Origin: Grammothele lineata
Taxonomy: Eukaryota > Basidiomycota > Agaricomycetes > Polyporales > Polyporaceae
Reading direction: 5' to 3'
Assembly (NCBI GenBank): GCA_002150815.3
Contig: NDFF03000367.1
Coordinates: 372,001 to 436,000 of the forward strand
Length of the DNA stretch: 64,000 nt
The notes under the pieces were generated by a model that had not been told where the DNA came from, did no database searches, and saw nothing but the letters and a program-made list of their open reading frames with translations. How positions within the stretch are numbered: position 1 is the first letter of the stretch; each line of letters opens with the position of its first letter. Positions 34,294-45,530 of the stretch are shown here, piece by piece. The position numbers were made by a program, and so were the translations under genes.

Positions 34294-35710
34294 GGCCTGT
34301 CGGCGCTCGCAAACACGATGGAGGCTGGTGTGTATAGCCTCGCGACGGCGAAGTACATTGCGCTTCGGCTGTGGTGGCCCCACAGAATGCCGTTGAAGAC
34401 GTAAAGCTGGTGTTTGAGAGCGTCGAAAGGAGGAGTGCTGTGTCCTCCTAGAGCTGAGCACGTGGGTGAAGACCACTCGGGACCCTCCGGCAGAGCCCCG
34501 GAAGACACCGGAAGACATACTCTGGCTTGGCAAAGGCTATTCTTAGCAGCATATCCAACGCCTCGGAGACGGCCGAGCGGACTCAAACCAAACGCGACGA
34601 TGTTCAAGTCGCATTGCCATCAGCGTTCGAACTTCGCAGTGAGCATCGGCGGTGAGTCTCGCGATTCATTTGCACATCCTTTCCCGAAGGCGTCGCGTGG
34701 GCCTGCATTGCTTCCACTGGCGACCATGTGCGACTGGACGCGGCGTTAGCACACGCTAGCCTACGAAGGCACTCGCCGGAAGCAGTCCATTATCCGGATA
34801 CGCCGTACAACATGGTGTGGCTCAAAGCTTCCATCCCGGAGACCTCCTTCTTTCCTCCTTTTTTTGCGATTGCGTTCATTCATTCCCGTTCTTCCAGGTA
34901 TCCTCGGACAGCCGATATCGCACATCCGCATGTCGACATGCTCTCATTCCAATGCAGCACTCCAGGCGCAAGCACTGGCATCGAAATATCTTATACTTCT
35001 TTTGGTATCTGCGGTGCTAGATAAGGTGCATGATGCGTAACTCATCAAGGCCGGTCTATGATTGCCTCGTGCAACTATCGTCAGAACGACCCCGCGGAAA
35101 GGCTTGGCATCGCAAGATGCACTGGCCGGCACATGGTTCTCCCCTGCGCTCTGCGCTGCTCAGCAAGGTAACGACGTCTGTTTCATTACCGTTGCTAGTA
35201 GTGAGCATGTTTCTAGAGAGTCAGGCTGGGTCGGACCGCTGGTGTCGTTGACTGACTCAGAACTATCTCCAGATTCTCGCGGACATTCTCCGTGCTAGGC
35301 ACTACATTTGCGCCTCGCAAAAGCTTGCGAAGCAGAAGACATATACAGGCAGGCCCTTGCCTGATCCCTCGGGCCCGTCGCCAACCTCACCGGACATCTA
35401 ACACACGGCTAACAACATCACAACGTCATGGGATCGCCCTGTACACTCGGGGTGTGCGCAGCAGCCGCAAGTCGTAGTATGGGCTCAGATGCCTTGACAA
35501 TCACACTGTCGTCGCGCTTGTGCACATAGCATGCTCCTGCAGCTTCGCGAGCGGCTCTTGATCTCATCATGCCTGTGCGAGACGTTGTGTGGTTGTCATA
35601 GGTGCTTCTCTCTGGCCGATGTGGAGCCAGTGCACGCGGGTCCGCGGCGCTGGGTCCTCGCCGCCCCCGGAGCATGCGACGCCTTCCAGACTCCCGATAG
35701 ACGGAGCACC
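34294..35710. other. Intergenic between TDG and fungalysin
   Basis: About 1.4 kb with both genes reading outward. I see no third gene; open frames are short and lack known motifs. It should contain the TDG 5' region (possibly coding up to 34518) and the fungalysin promoter, whose TATA box is at 35711. Confidence 0.5.
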
Positions 35711-35718
35711 TATAAAAG
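35711..35718 (+). promoter_or_regulatory. TATA box of the fungalysin gene
   Basis: A consensus TATAAAAG lies 164 bp upstream of the ATG at 35875. It is followed by CT-rich sequence containing CACTCTCGCTCTCC, a plausible transcription start region. A strong TATA box suits a highly inducible secreted protease. Confidence 0.65.
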
Positions 35719-35874
35719 TCGGCCTTGCGGGGAAGGGATGTCTCCAGGCGACCTCGTTCCTCGTCTTCGCTCCAGACAGACTTTCAACGGTCTTCGTCTC
35801 ACTCTCGCTCTCCCGCACCCGCGCCGCACCCTAGCAACAGCACCAGCACCAGCATCCGTGCCCTGCTCCCCGCC

Positions 35875-37868
35875 ATGTTCGCGTTCAACAAGGTCCTCGC
35901 GTCCGTCTTCCTCGCGGTGCTCTGCGCCAGCTCTGCCGTTGCGGCTCCCTTCGACGCGTCCTCCAAGTTCGCGACGCGCCGCTCGCGCGTGATCGGTCGG
36001 GACTTCAAGCTCGAGACGTTCCACCCCGAGTCTTCGTACGAGGTGCGCGCGTTTCGCCCCACCATCCTCGATTGCACGCAACTCCCAATACTAACCATCT
36101 TCCCTCTCTCCAGACCTTCGGGGCCGCCATCGACCACCCCCTGTCCAAGCGCGCCGACGCGTCCATCGAGGACTCCGCAGTCGCCTTCGTTCAGTCGCGC
36201 GCCAACGTCGCCGCGGACGCGCTCGTCGTCCGCTCCTCCTTCGCCGGCGACGCCGCCTCGCACGTCTACGTCAAGCAGACGCACAACGGGATCCCCATCG
36301 CGAACGCCGTCGCCAACGTCGCGTTCAACAAGGACAACAAGGTCGTCGCCTTCGGCTCGACCTTCGTGCCCGCCTCGCAGGCCGCCGCAAAGGCCGCCGC
36401 GCCCACTGCGAGCGTGTCTACGGAGGACGCGATCGCCGCGGCGGAGGCGCAGCTTAACGGGACGTTCGACAAGGAGAACTTCCCTGAGCCCACGCTCGAG
36501 TACCTCGCGCTCGAGGACGGCTCGCTCGCCCTCACGCACGTCTTCCAGGTCCGCAACGAGGCCGAGGGGACGTGGGTCGAGGCCTTTGTTGACGCGACCT
36601 CGGGCGAGATCGTCTCGATCACGGACTTTGTTGCCAAGGCCTCCGTAAGTCGTCAGAATGTCCCCGCGATGCTCGGTCGACGCTGACACGGGTGTTGTTT
36701 CTGTAGTACCTCGTCCTCCCCATCACGAAGGAGCTCCCTACCGAGGGCTTCGAGACCGTCACGGACCCGCAGATCGACGCCTCCTCTCCCCAAGGCTGGC
36801 ACACCGGCACGGACACCCAAGGCAACAATGCGATCGCCTACAAAAGCAGCACGAGCGCGACGACGACCGAGTCCAGCTCGGACCTCGTCTTCAACTACCC
36901 CGTCAACTTCAGCACCGCGCCCACGACGACCGCGAACGTGAACGCGGGCCGGGTGAACGCGTTCTACATCGTGAACATGGTCCACGACATCACGTACCAG
37001 TACGGCTTCACCGAGGCCGCGTTCAACTTCCAGAACGACAACTTCGGGAACGGCGGCAAGGGCAACGACCGCGTTACTGTCTCCGTACAGGACTCCGCGG
37101 GGACGGACAATGCGGACTTTTCGACCCCGCCTGACGGCCAGAGCGGACATATGCGTATGTTCCTCTGGGACTTGACCAGCCCCGAGCGCGATGGCGCGCT
37201 TGAGAACGATATCGTCGCGCACGAGAACACGCACGGCCTCACGAACCGCATGACCGGCGGTGGCACTGGCCGTTGCTTGCAGACGACCGAGGCTGGTGGT
37301 ATGGGCGAGGGTTGGTCTGACGCTTTTGCCGAGTGCGTACCCTTACACATCTCTCTCCCCTATGCACGTCGCTGAAACTTCTATCCTCTGCAGCTGGCTC
37401 CACCAGACGGCGGACATTGGCGATTTCGCGATGGGCCAATGGGCGATCGGCGACGACCCTGCCGGCATCCGCTCGCACCCGTACTCCACGTCGGCAACAA
37501 CGAACCCGCTCCGGTACTCCTCCATCAAGACCCTCAACGAAGTACACAACATCGGCGAGGTCTGGGCGAACATGCTGCACAACGTCCTCGCCGCGCTCGT
37601 CACCGAGCACGGCTTCTCCGACACCGCGCTCACCGACGCGTCCGGGTCCGAGGGCAACGTCGTCTACTTCCACCTCTTCATCGACTCACTCGCGCTGCAG
37701 CCGTGCAACCCGACGTTCGTGAGCGCGCGCGACGCGTGGATCCAGGCGGACGCGAACCGGTACGACGGCGCGAACAAGTGCGTGCTCTGGAACGCGTTCG
37801 CGAGCCGCGGCCTCGGCGTGAACGCGGCGAACTACGTGGACGACAGCTCGGTGCCCGACGGTTGCTAA
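35875..37868 (+). CDS. Fungalysin, extracellular M36 metalloprotease
   Basis: Secreted zinc endopeptidase (elastinolytic type) for extracellular protein breakdown. 599 residues, exons 35875-36042, 36114-36644, 36707-37332 and 37394-37868 (1800 nt). Signal peptide MFAFNKVLASVFLAVLCASSAVA; FTP-type propeptide with DASSKFATRRSRVIGRDFKLETFHP and VYVKQTHNGIPIANAVANV. The catalytic domain begins around 240. Zinc motif HENTH at about 405-409 (HExxH), third ligand Glu in GGMGEGWSDAFADW at about 434, and ENDIVAHE before the motif. Length is typical of M36 zymogens (about 600). Intron 3 falls within the EGWSDAFA-DW motif. Convergent with the ICMT-like gene. No frameshifts or missing ligands. Confidence 0.96.
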
Positions 37869-38546
37869 GCGCGTGCTCTCGGTCTACCGACGCGGTGTTC
37901 GTATGGATTTTTCTTTGGCTTTGACGGGACTGTGTAGGACTTAGAACGATCATGGCTGTTGTACGACTCACGCATGTATACACCCGTCCGGGTACCGGAT
38001 GGGTACGCAATCTCACGCATTTGCTTTCTGGACTTGACGGTCGCGCGCGGACGCCTGTGCCTGCTAGCGTGAACAGTCATAGCACACGAGTGAACCTGAG
38101 TGAACTCGACCGCCACGCACGCGGTCTCAACGGCGTAAACGTTGAAGGTGGTGTCTGGAATGATGTCACCTGCGGGTTCCTGCGGTCCGGGGCGGTTGCC
38201 GCCGGTACCGGTACCGACCCTCGGCCGGCGTTCGTTGGACCGGCCCCGCTTGATTAAACTGTGCGGTGCCTCAAGCTCAAGCCTTGGTCATCCTCCTTCC
38301 ATGATCACGCACCAGAGGATTCAGCAACCCCCTCAACGCATCCCCTTGTGCACCCTCACCCCGCCCTCTCGAATGACTGGATAGCAATGTCAATAAATAC
38401 GATGTGTGCAAGGAAAGCGCGACAGTGGAACACGGAATACAGTGCGTACATACATGCCCCAGCAATCGTACAACAGGGTCCCCTCCAATGTCCACGTCGT
38501 CATCATAGCAGTCGTGTGCTCGTCAGCGTGTCGTAAACGGTCGTCT
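37869..38546. other. Intergenic between convergent fungalysin and ICMT-like genes
   Basis: 678 bp holding two facing 3' UTRs. A GGTACCGGTACCG repeat with GC-rich flanks lies near 38202-38218. No gene seen. Confidence 0.5.
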
Positions 38547-39349
38547 TCACCAAACGTAAGGAACCAGCCTGTACGGCGTGCGTTCTGCCCACCGCTCCCA
38601 CTCCTCCCCAAACTCCTCGTGCAGGAGCTGGTCCTCCCTCAGCAATCGCCTCAGCATCCCGCTCACCGTCATCACCCAATGCGCGACCGTCCCAAACGCA
38701 ATCACCCTTCCCAAGATGGTGCTCCCCATGCCCGACGCGGCGAACAGCGACCGCGGATCGAAGAACACGACCGCGGGCCCGGCGAGCATGAGCGCGTAGC
38801 CCGTGTAGCTCGGGTGCCGCACCACCGCGTACGGCCCGTCCGTCGTCAGCGCGTGGTCTTCGTGTACGCCAACGGTCCACACGAAGTGTCGCCCGAGCGC
38901 GCGGTGGCACGCAAGCCGGATGAACGCGCCTCCCATCGCTGCCGCGAGGCCAGCCGCGGCGAGCGGGGTGAGGCGCAGCGTAGGCATGAACGAGTGCGCG
39001 GAGACGCGCGAGGAGAAGGGAGCGGCGAGCAGGAGCGCTGCCTCGCCTATCGCGAGCGCGGCCACCGCGGTCTGTCGATGCGTATCAGGTCACGAAGTGG
39101 TAGATGGTGTGAGCGCGGTGCGAGAGGGTCGTGCGCGGAGAGACCGACCTTTTCGATGGTGGCGAGCGTGACCTGCATGCGCACCAGCCTCGTCATCCAG
39201 TCCGGTTCCGAGATCTTGAGCGGGGCGGGCTTAACGGCCGGGGGAGTGATGCCATAATAATTGGCTGCCGAGTACGCGAGCAGGATCGGGACCTTGAGCA
39301 GCGGCGTCGTCAACGGCGGCAAGCTCGACAATAACGGGAGCGGGACCAT
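38547..39349 (-). CDS. Isoprenylcysteine carboxyl methyltransferase-like membrane protein
   Basis: Predicted ICMT/PEMT-fold integral membrane methyltransferase, probably in the ER, using S-adenosylmethionine to methylate prenylated cysteine carboxyls (or a lipid). 241 residues, two exons: 39349-39149 and 39071-38547 (726 nt). The N-terminus is hydrophobic (MVPLPLLSSLPPL, LLKVPILLAYSAANYYGI). Later segments are two more hydrophobic helices and the family signature DHALTTDGPYAVVRHPSYTGYALMLAG, in which RHPSYxG and the following helix form the cofactor pocket. The C-terminus has LLREDQLLHEEFGEEWERWAERTPYRLVP, matching the conserved EE...Y..R.PY.L.P ending. Human ICMT is 284 residues, so the N-terminus is shorter. 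Whether it is the true CaaX enzyme or one of the many fungal paralogs is unclear. Confidence 0.85.
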
Positions 39350-41757
39350 CGCGATCCTCGTCAGATCGACAATAATGAGCGGCCCTGGGTGACGGGTCGA
39401 GGGAGGTGTGGGGGACAAGACGGGGAGGTTCGCGGGCCAGATATCGTGACAGCGCGTATTAATGGAGGGTCGTCCTGCACCGCGCAAAGGGGCGCCCCTG
39501 GGACGCCACGCCCCTCAATGTTCCCCCTTCGAGTAGTCTTCGAGCCTCTCAAGAGGTCCTGGAGCTTGGGGATTGCCTCTCCGGGGAGTCGAGAGAGGCC
39601 CTAGATCGGCAGACATCATCGCGACATCCGTTAGTCCGCTGATGCACGCGCTGGAATGATCGCCGGAAAGAGGTTCTCACCTTCGCTCACGTTCGTGCGT
39701 TATGCACGTGGAAACTACACCTCTTATGCACCGTCGGCCACAATCGGCGGCCGTCGGTGCGGTGATTCTGACATAAGTTCACACCTAAGGCCGTTGATGC
39801 GCCCTGGCGGCATCTACGCCGAGAGGAGGAAGTAGAGACCGGGTAGTAGGTACACATTCATCGCGAGCGCAGTCGCCGTCCGGTGGATTCTCAGAATTGT
39901 GGGTCCTCGTTTGGAATCCTTGGAATACCTCCGCCGTTCGTGAGTACACGAATTAATCACAGGAAGCCCCGGTTGACATGCGGAGTCTCAGTATATTCTC
40001 CCTGCGACCGGAAACATACCATAGCCTCGAGAGGGCCTGCTTTCTAGCATGCACTCGTCCTGGATTGCATGGAGCATTTAGGCCGCCTGAATTCGTCCCT
40101 GACTGAAGTGGTCCAGGCCAAATCTCCGCGCTGGCACAGTACGTAAACCGGCTGTACGGCATCCTTTCTGCGCACCTATCCTAGCGTAGTTCAGCTTCCA
40201 AACATCTCGCACTTCCGGCCCGATGATTCATCGTTCCGAAGTCACCCCTCATCCGAGTCGTGCTAGTAGGACATACAGTACCATACCTGTCCGTTCCCTC
40301 TCACGACCCGGGCTTGCGGATGCAGGCGGCTACGGGAGAGGAGCAAGGGATAGGAATAAGGGCCGAATACCGGGTCTGTGCAGGCAGGTAGCCAGAATGC
40401 ATCAGTACAAGAGTATCGAGACAAGCGAGGCGGAGAGAAGCGTCACGGTGCTATCTCCGATGATTGATAACGGGGGCTGCCAGATACACGATGAATTCTA
40501 GCATGGGATCTTCAGAGAAGTGCGAACTGAAAGTATGGATAAGCAAGGTATCGTACCCATTGAAAACGCTGCACCCATACGCCGGGGAGTACAAGACTCG
40601 TAGCCGGTCGTGGTCATGCGACCCGTCCTTCAAGCCTGATATTAATGGTTCTTCTCTCTTCCAGTAGCGCTTCACTACGATATGTCGCGTACTTAACTCA
40701 GCGTGAGCGAGAGAGCGAGCTCGAGTCTCGAGTCTCGAGGTAAACTGCCGGAGAGTAATGATGCGCAAGGCGCTGCCACAGAATGCTCGTCGGTAACGTT
40801 TCTAGTTTTTCCTACTTGATTTCTGTGTGTATCGACTCTATCGAAGAGTTTCAGTAACCTCGTGCAGCGTGGCGGAGCGTGAGAGCAAGGCTCAATAGGA
40901 CTCAATAGGTACTGAAGTCTCAGGATGTGGGAGTCCCTCTATCTCCAGACCAAACATCTGGACCCATATGTCCTAGAATGAAGATCTAATCATCGACAGT
41001 GTTAGGTATGAATAGGCCATGCCATGCTTGATCCTCGAAATTCTCGGACGAAGGGCGGAAATCCTTGACGACCCGCCATGTGGCACCGTGCCGACGAGAT
41101 TCACTTCCGAGGAAGCAACAGGCTAGTGGCGGTGACATGAGACGGTGGGACCCACATCCGGCGCAAATATGTGGGAATGTGGTGCAGCGTGGTGGTTAGC
41201 ATGGTCTAGGATAAGTTTCCCAAGGCCGTAACTCGGAGGGGGAGCAACTTGGAGTTGCGAGACGCCGTGTCTCCGAAGTCGCGGCCTACCTCGAGTCTAT
41301 CAAGTTAGCCAATTGTCACAGAACATACGATTATGAAGTTCCTGGTATAAGTTTTCCACAAGGCGGCTCGTTACTTCCTGAGTTGCCGGATATGCGGAAC
41401 TTTGGAGGTGAAGGATTGTGAATAGGCTCGCGGCAGACGTCGGAGCCGAACTGCCGGCTAGAGTTTGGATGACGTCAGCCGCCTTCAAGCCCGCCTTTAG
41501 ACGAGACGGAGGCGCCCGCCGATGATACGGATGAACGTTTGAATACCGGAATTGCCACTCTCCTTGGTACGGTTACCTTGTTTTTGGGTTCTCGATGCTG
41601 CTCATGAGGTAAATCCGCGGTTCATGATCCGAGAAGTCGAAGATATCAGTATATTTTCCCTAGTTTACAAACATCCCATGAGGGGTATCATCACATCATC
41701 ATCGCCGTAGCTCTCATTAGGGTCATTTTGTAGCCTCCCCTCGCCCTTCCTACCCTC
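39350..41757. other. 2.4-kb stretch without a recognisable gene
   Basis: Nothing family-like on either strand. The only compact candidate, a minus-strand frame at 41300-41488, opens with TTG rather than ATG and has no recognisable motif. A palindromic-looking GAGCTCGAGTCTCGAGTCTCGAG run lies near 40717-40739. It should contain the ICMT-like promoter on the left and the lipase 3' UTR on the right. Confidence 0.45.
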
Positions 41758-42996
41758 TCATGTGCAGAAGACCGTGCCAATATACACGCCCTCGTACGGC
41801 CCAAGGTGATCAAGGATGTTGCTCTCGATGATGTTTGGCACAGACATGATCGTGCACTGCGCATCCGTCGCGTCGTCGTCGCCCGGGCACGACACCACGT
41901 CGGTGTCGCTGACGATGTGCACCTCTCCATGTGGGTGCTGGAAGCCGAGGCCCCGCCCGGGTACGATTGGGATAGGATCGCTTTCGTGGTTGATGCGCAT
42001 GAAGTCCGATACCTGCGTGGTGCGCGATCGGAGTCTTAGCATGGAGAATGGAGAAAGCCGCCGGCGGAGATAGAGAGGGGCGGAGCGTACCTTTGAGTCG
42101 AAGTACGTCGCGAACGCGGGGTTTCCGACCCGAGGTGTACCAAAAGTGACTCCTTTGACGTGCACGCTCGAGGGGAGGTTGAGAGTCATGAAGAGCGAGT
42201 CGAGTTCGGCGAGCGCGCCACCGAGGGAGTGGCCGACCTAAACGACGACGTAGGATGTTCAGAAAAAGCTCAGGGAAAGAATGTTATGAATGCGCGTACG
42301 AGGAAGACGTTTGAGGCACCAGTGCTTGAGAGCAGTGACTTGACTTTCGCAAGGATAGCAGGTGCTGTCTGCGCGTGCTCCGCAAGGAACCCACCGTGCG
42401 CCTGAACGCTAGAGGGGACCCCAGGGAACAGTGTGCTGTTCAGGGCGGTCAAGGGGAAGTTGAGATCTGTCAGGTCTGAGAGGCTGCGGACAACGCGACA
42501 TATCCGTTAGCTGTGACGAACCCCGACCAAGTAAGGCACGACACGCACAACTGGGTGGGATCGGTCCCTTGATGGCCAACCACGACAGCGTTTTGACTCG
42601 ACCAGTAGCCCACGTAGTCTGTACGAAGGTCAATTCCTTCAACAATCACTGCGAAAAGGACCGGTCACTCACAAAGTTGGACGGCATTCCCATCTCCGCC
42701 CGTGAGTGCAATCTGAACGCCTGGAACCGCCGCACACGCCTCTGCCCAAGCCCATATCAACCTCATTGCAAACAGCACGAAAGCCTAAGGCGCAACGCAC
42801 CACCACAGTTCCAGTTCGTGAGCTTGCTCGATGCGCAGTACGCCGCGCGCGCGAGCTGCGTGAACGGCGCGAACGCCGAGATTTGTGAGCTCGTCAACTG
42901 CGTGACGGCGCGAGTGTGGAGGGCGGGGAGCGCTCCGGCCGGCGTGCCCAATGAGAGCGCGAGGGCGAGGCCTGCGGTAGAGAGGAAGCGCAACAT
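41758..42996 (-). CDS. Secreted class 3 lipase / feruloyl esterase-like hydrolase
   Basis: Extracellular serine alpha/beta-hydrolase acting on triglycerides or related esters. 306 residues, six exons: 42996-42801, 42741-42673, 42618-42549, 42483-42300, 42237-42091 and 42012-41758 (921 nt). Signal peptide MLRFLSTAGLALALSLGTPAGA. Then LTSSQISAFAPFTQLARAAYC, VVVGHQGTDPTQFLSDLTD (the oxyanion strand), and nucleophile motif VGHSLGGALAEL (Ser about 177). VTFGTPRVGNPAFATYFD follows, then INHESDPIP (Asp about 234) and HPHGEVHI (His about 250). All three catalytic residues are present, so an active enzyme is expected. Family length is about 280-310. The 5' exons are short (69-70 nt), and phases join the known motifs exactly. 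Confidence 0.93.
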
Positions 42997-43114
42997 GGTC
43001 GGATTTTGTTGCGTTGGCTTGCAAGTCTACGCTGAGAGCCTCGTGGGGAGGAGGAGGGGCGGAGAGGAGGAGGACAAGGTCTGCCAACGGTTTGCCTCAC
43101 GATCCAGACCGCCC

Positions 43115-43122
43115 TTCTTATA
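43115..43122 (-). promoter_or_regulatory. TATA box of the lipase gene
   Basis: On the minus strand TATAAGAA lies about 120 bp upstream of the lipase ATG at 42996, a normal distance for this genome, where other TATA boxes sit 98-164 bp upstream. Confidence 0.5.
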
Positions 43123-45530
43123 CGCAGGGTCACCCGTACGAGGTAGGGGTCTTCGGGCGATCCGCCCTGTACCTGCGCGACAGCCTCATTCGAGGAGATC
43201 GTCCGCACGTCGGTGCTCGGATGTCTGCATTGTGCTCGGGAGCGCCGCTCGAGGTCGGCTGGCGCGCTATCCGACAGACCGGACTCGCAGCTGACCCACG
43301 CGAAGCACATCACACGGACGACAACCTACAAGAGACGGGCAAAATTGGTCAGTGGCAGGACAGCGGGAGACGTAGAAGCCACGAGGAGCACATGGATGGA
43401 TCGCACCTCTTAGCGCGTTTCGTCTGCGCTCGGTGATCGCGCCCCTGATGAGAAGAGGATGCGTGCGGGGTCATGCCCCACGGGGCGCGGGGATGAGTGC
43501 GAAGTTGAGTTCAGCGTTCCATCCGGGGCGCTGAACGCCGAATGCCTGCGCGGACCCTATTGTTAGCTCAAGCAACAACGTTAGCAGGTGTCGAGGTACT
43601 CACAGCTCTCTGGGAAGCACGTAGGGCGCATGTGTTTCGAAGCAACGAGAAATGCTTGAGAAGCAGAGGTCAGCAGACAACGGGAAAGAGCATTGGAGCA
43701 TCGTGAGACTCAGCAAACGCGCAGACCGTGTGACCTCCGTGGATCGTGATCAAGCATTCGTCCGCTCAAGTGTGGAGGCGATGAGAGGATGATCTTCGCT
43801 TCAAGCAATACTCAGCTGCGGCCAAGGATACCAAACGGCTCTCATCGTGCGCCGGGTGGATGAAACATCCCAACCACATTTCTTCACTCGTGGCCCGCCA
43901 GATCGAGCTCGGGTTCGTCATGGGACCAGTCCTTTGACGCTTGATGCAGACAAGCCACCGTCCCCCAGAAGTAGACGGCTCGCACGTATGGTTTTGTGCG
44001 GATATCTGAGTTAAGCTGACGCAAGAGTCGCTTCGCCGGTAGTCGCACATGGCGTTAGAATGGAAACGATGTTGGTGCATATGTCGGCCTTCGAGACTTC
44101 CTGAATCGGCGTTTCCTACATGCTCCACCCGCACCCCTCCACGTTGTGAAGATGCGTATGTCAAAAAGACGTATTCTCATCATGGTCATTGACAACGCCG
44201 CAAGTGGCCATCCGGGTGTGCAAAGCTGATTTAATCTGTCAGGGTCGGTAGCAATGCGGCGCGAATGGAATCACTGGACTACTGTACCCGTCTCATGTTA
44301 CTTGGGGCGGCGTTCGTGATAGAGACAGGGAGCCTTTAACGAGCTTGTCCGACACAGGGACTGACAGGTGGTTCTCTGAACTCGACTGGCCGAGCGCGGG
44401 GCGAGGAGGTTCCAGTCGACTCGGGGTGTGGCAAGGTACGTAACAACAAGGTTTGACTCTACGGTAGCGCTCAGCCACTCGCGAGTGATGCACCAATCAG
44501 CGTCGGGCGGCAATTCACCGCATACCCCAGGCACGAGCCCTAGGCGCCCTGGGCTTTCGAGGCGTTGAGCTGAGGTGCGGGCGAGTGAAGGTGGCAAGCT
44601 TGGGTGATATTTGAATCATGAAAGCCGTGATGGCGGAGGCAAAAATCACTGTGAGTAGTAATAGAGCAGCGACAGAGTCCGTAGGTGCGAGGATATTATC
44701 TGGCTAAGTGTCATAAGTAATAGGAATGGTGTGTCCACGCGTGTGTGAATGGCAGCTCGTCGGTAGAGAGCCAGGGGTCCTGGTGCAACGCAAGGCACAG
44801 TCGCCTGCAATTATGACGAGAGGATTGAACAGTCAATGTCATAAGTGGACGAGGGGAAGACTCGGAAATGAACTTCGACGTCTCGAACGCGGTAGAACGT
44901 GGCGTAGGCCCGCCGTTCGAATTCCGTGCTCGGTGTACTGTATGTAACACTTTGGCGCGAACACCGTTGGAAGGTTCGTGGATAGATATTTGCAGCGCCT
45001 CGGGTGCGAACCACAAAGCACTGATAGTGTGCTCGGGGCGCACGACCCCATCGCAGCGGCCTGTCATGCAGCAGTCAGTCATCCTGCCGGCAAGAACAAG
45101 TGGATGACGCAGGCTTACCGTTGGTGGGGAGAATGTACATTCATAACTATCACGAGCCGGTAAGCTTCAGTTAGATGCTCTTTGTTTCTCGGACTCGGAG
45201 ACGGAAAGTGGAATTCACTAGAACCTATGCTCCATGGACCAAACCGTGACGAACATACCGAAGAGCGAACCCCTCAGTTCACTGATGGCCACCAGCCGCT
45301 GAGATGAGAAAGGCCGATCAGACAAGGTGGACCGTCTACAGACGAATACATTGGGGGAGACCGTTAATTATCTACTATAGACCAATACCAGGGCGAGACG
45401 ACGAGCGGCATCAGCACCATGCAGTTCCAGTCCATCCACGCGCACCGAATTCACGATCCACATCCGCCTCCGTCATCGTCTCTTTTGTCGTACTATTGCG
45501 TGTTTCGTCGTCGTAGTCATAACACACCCT
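43123..45530. other. 2.4-kb stretch between lipase and Sec31
   Basis: No gene I can support. A minus-strand segment at about 43480-43720 has an ATG-led frame, a good-looking intron (GTGAGTACC ... GCTAAC ... GCGCAG, about 43549-43606) and a short continuation. The product resembles nothing and the joined frame is unconvincing. Open frames near 44298-44597 and 44711-45082 are also unrecognised. Confidence 0.4.

Noticed and set aside
41300..41488. 62-codon minus-strand frame
   Set aside because: Opens with TTG, with no motif and no splice context linking it to the lipase.
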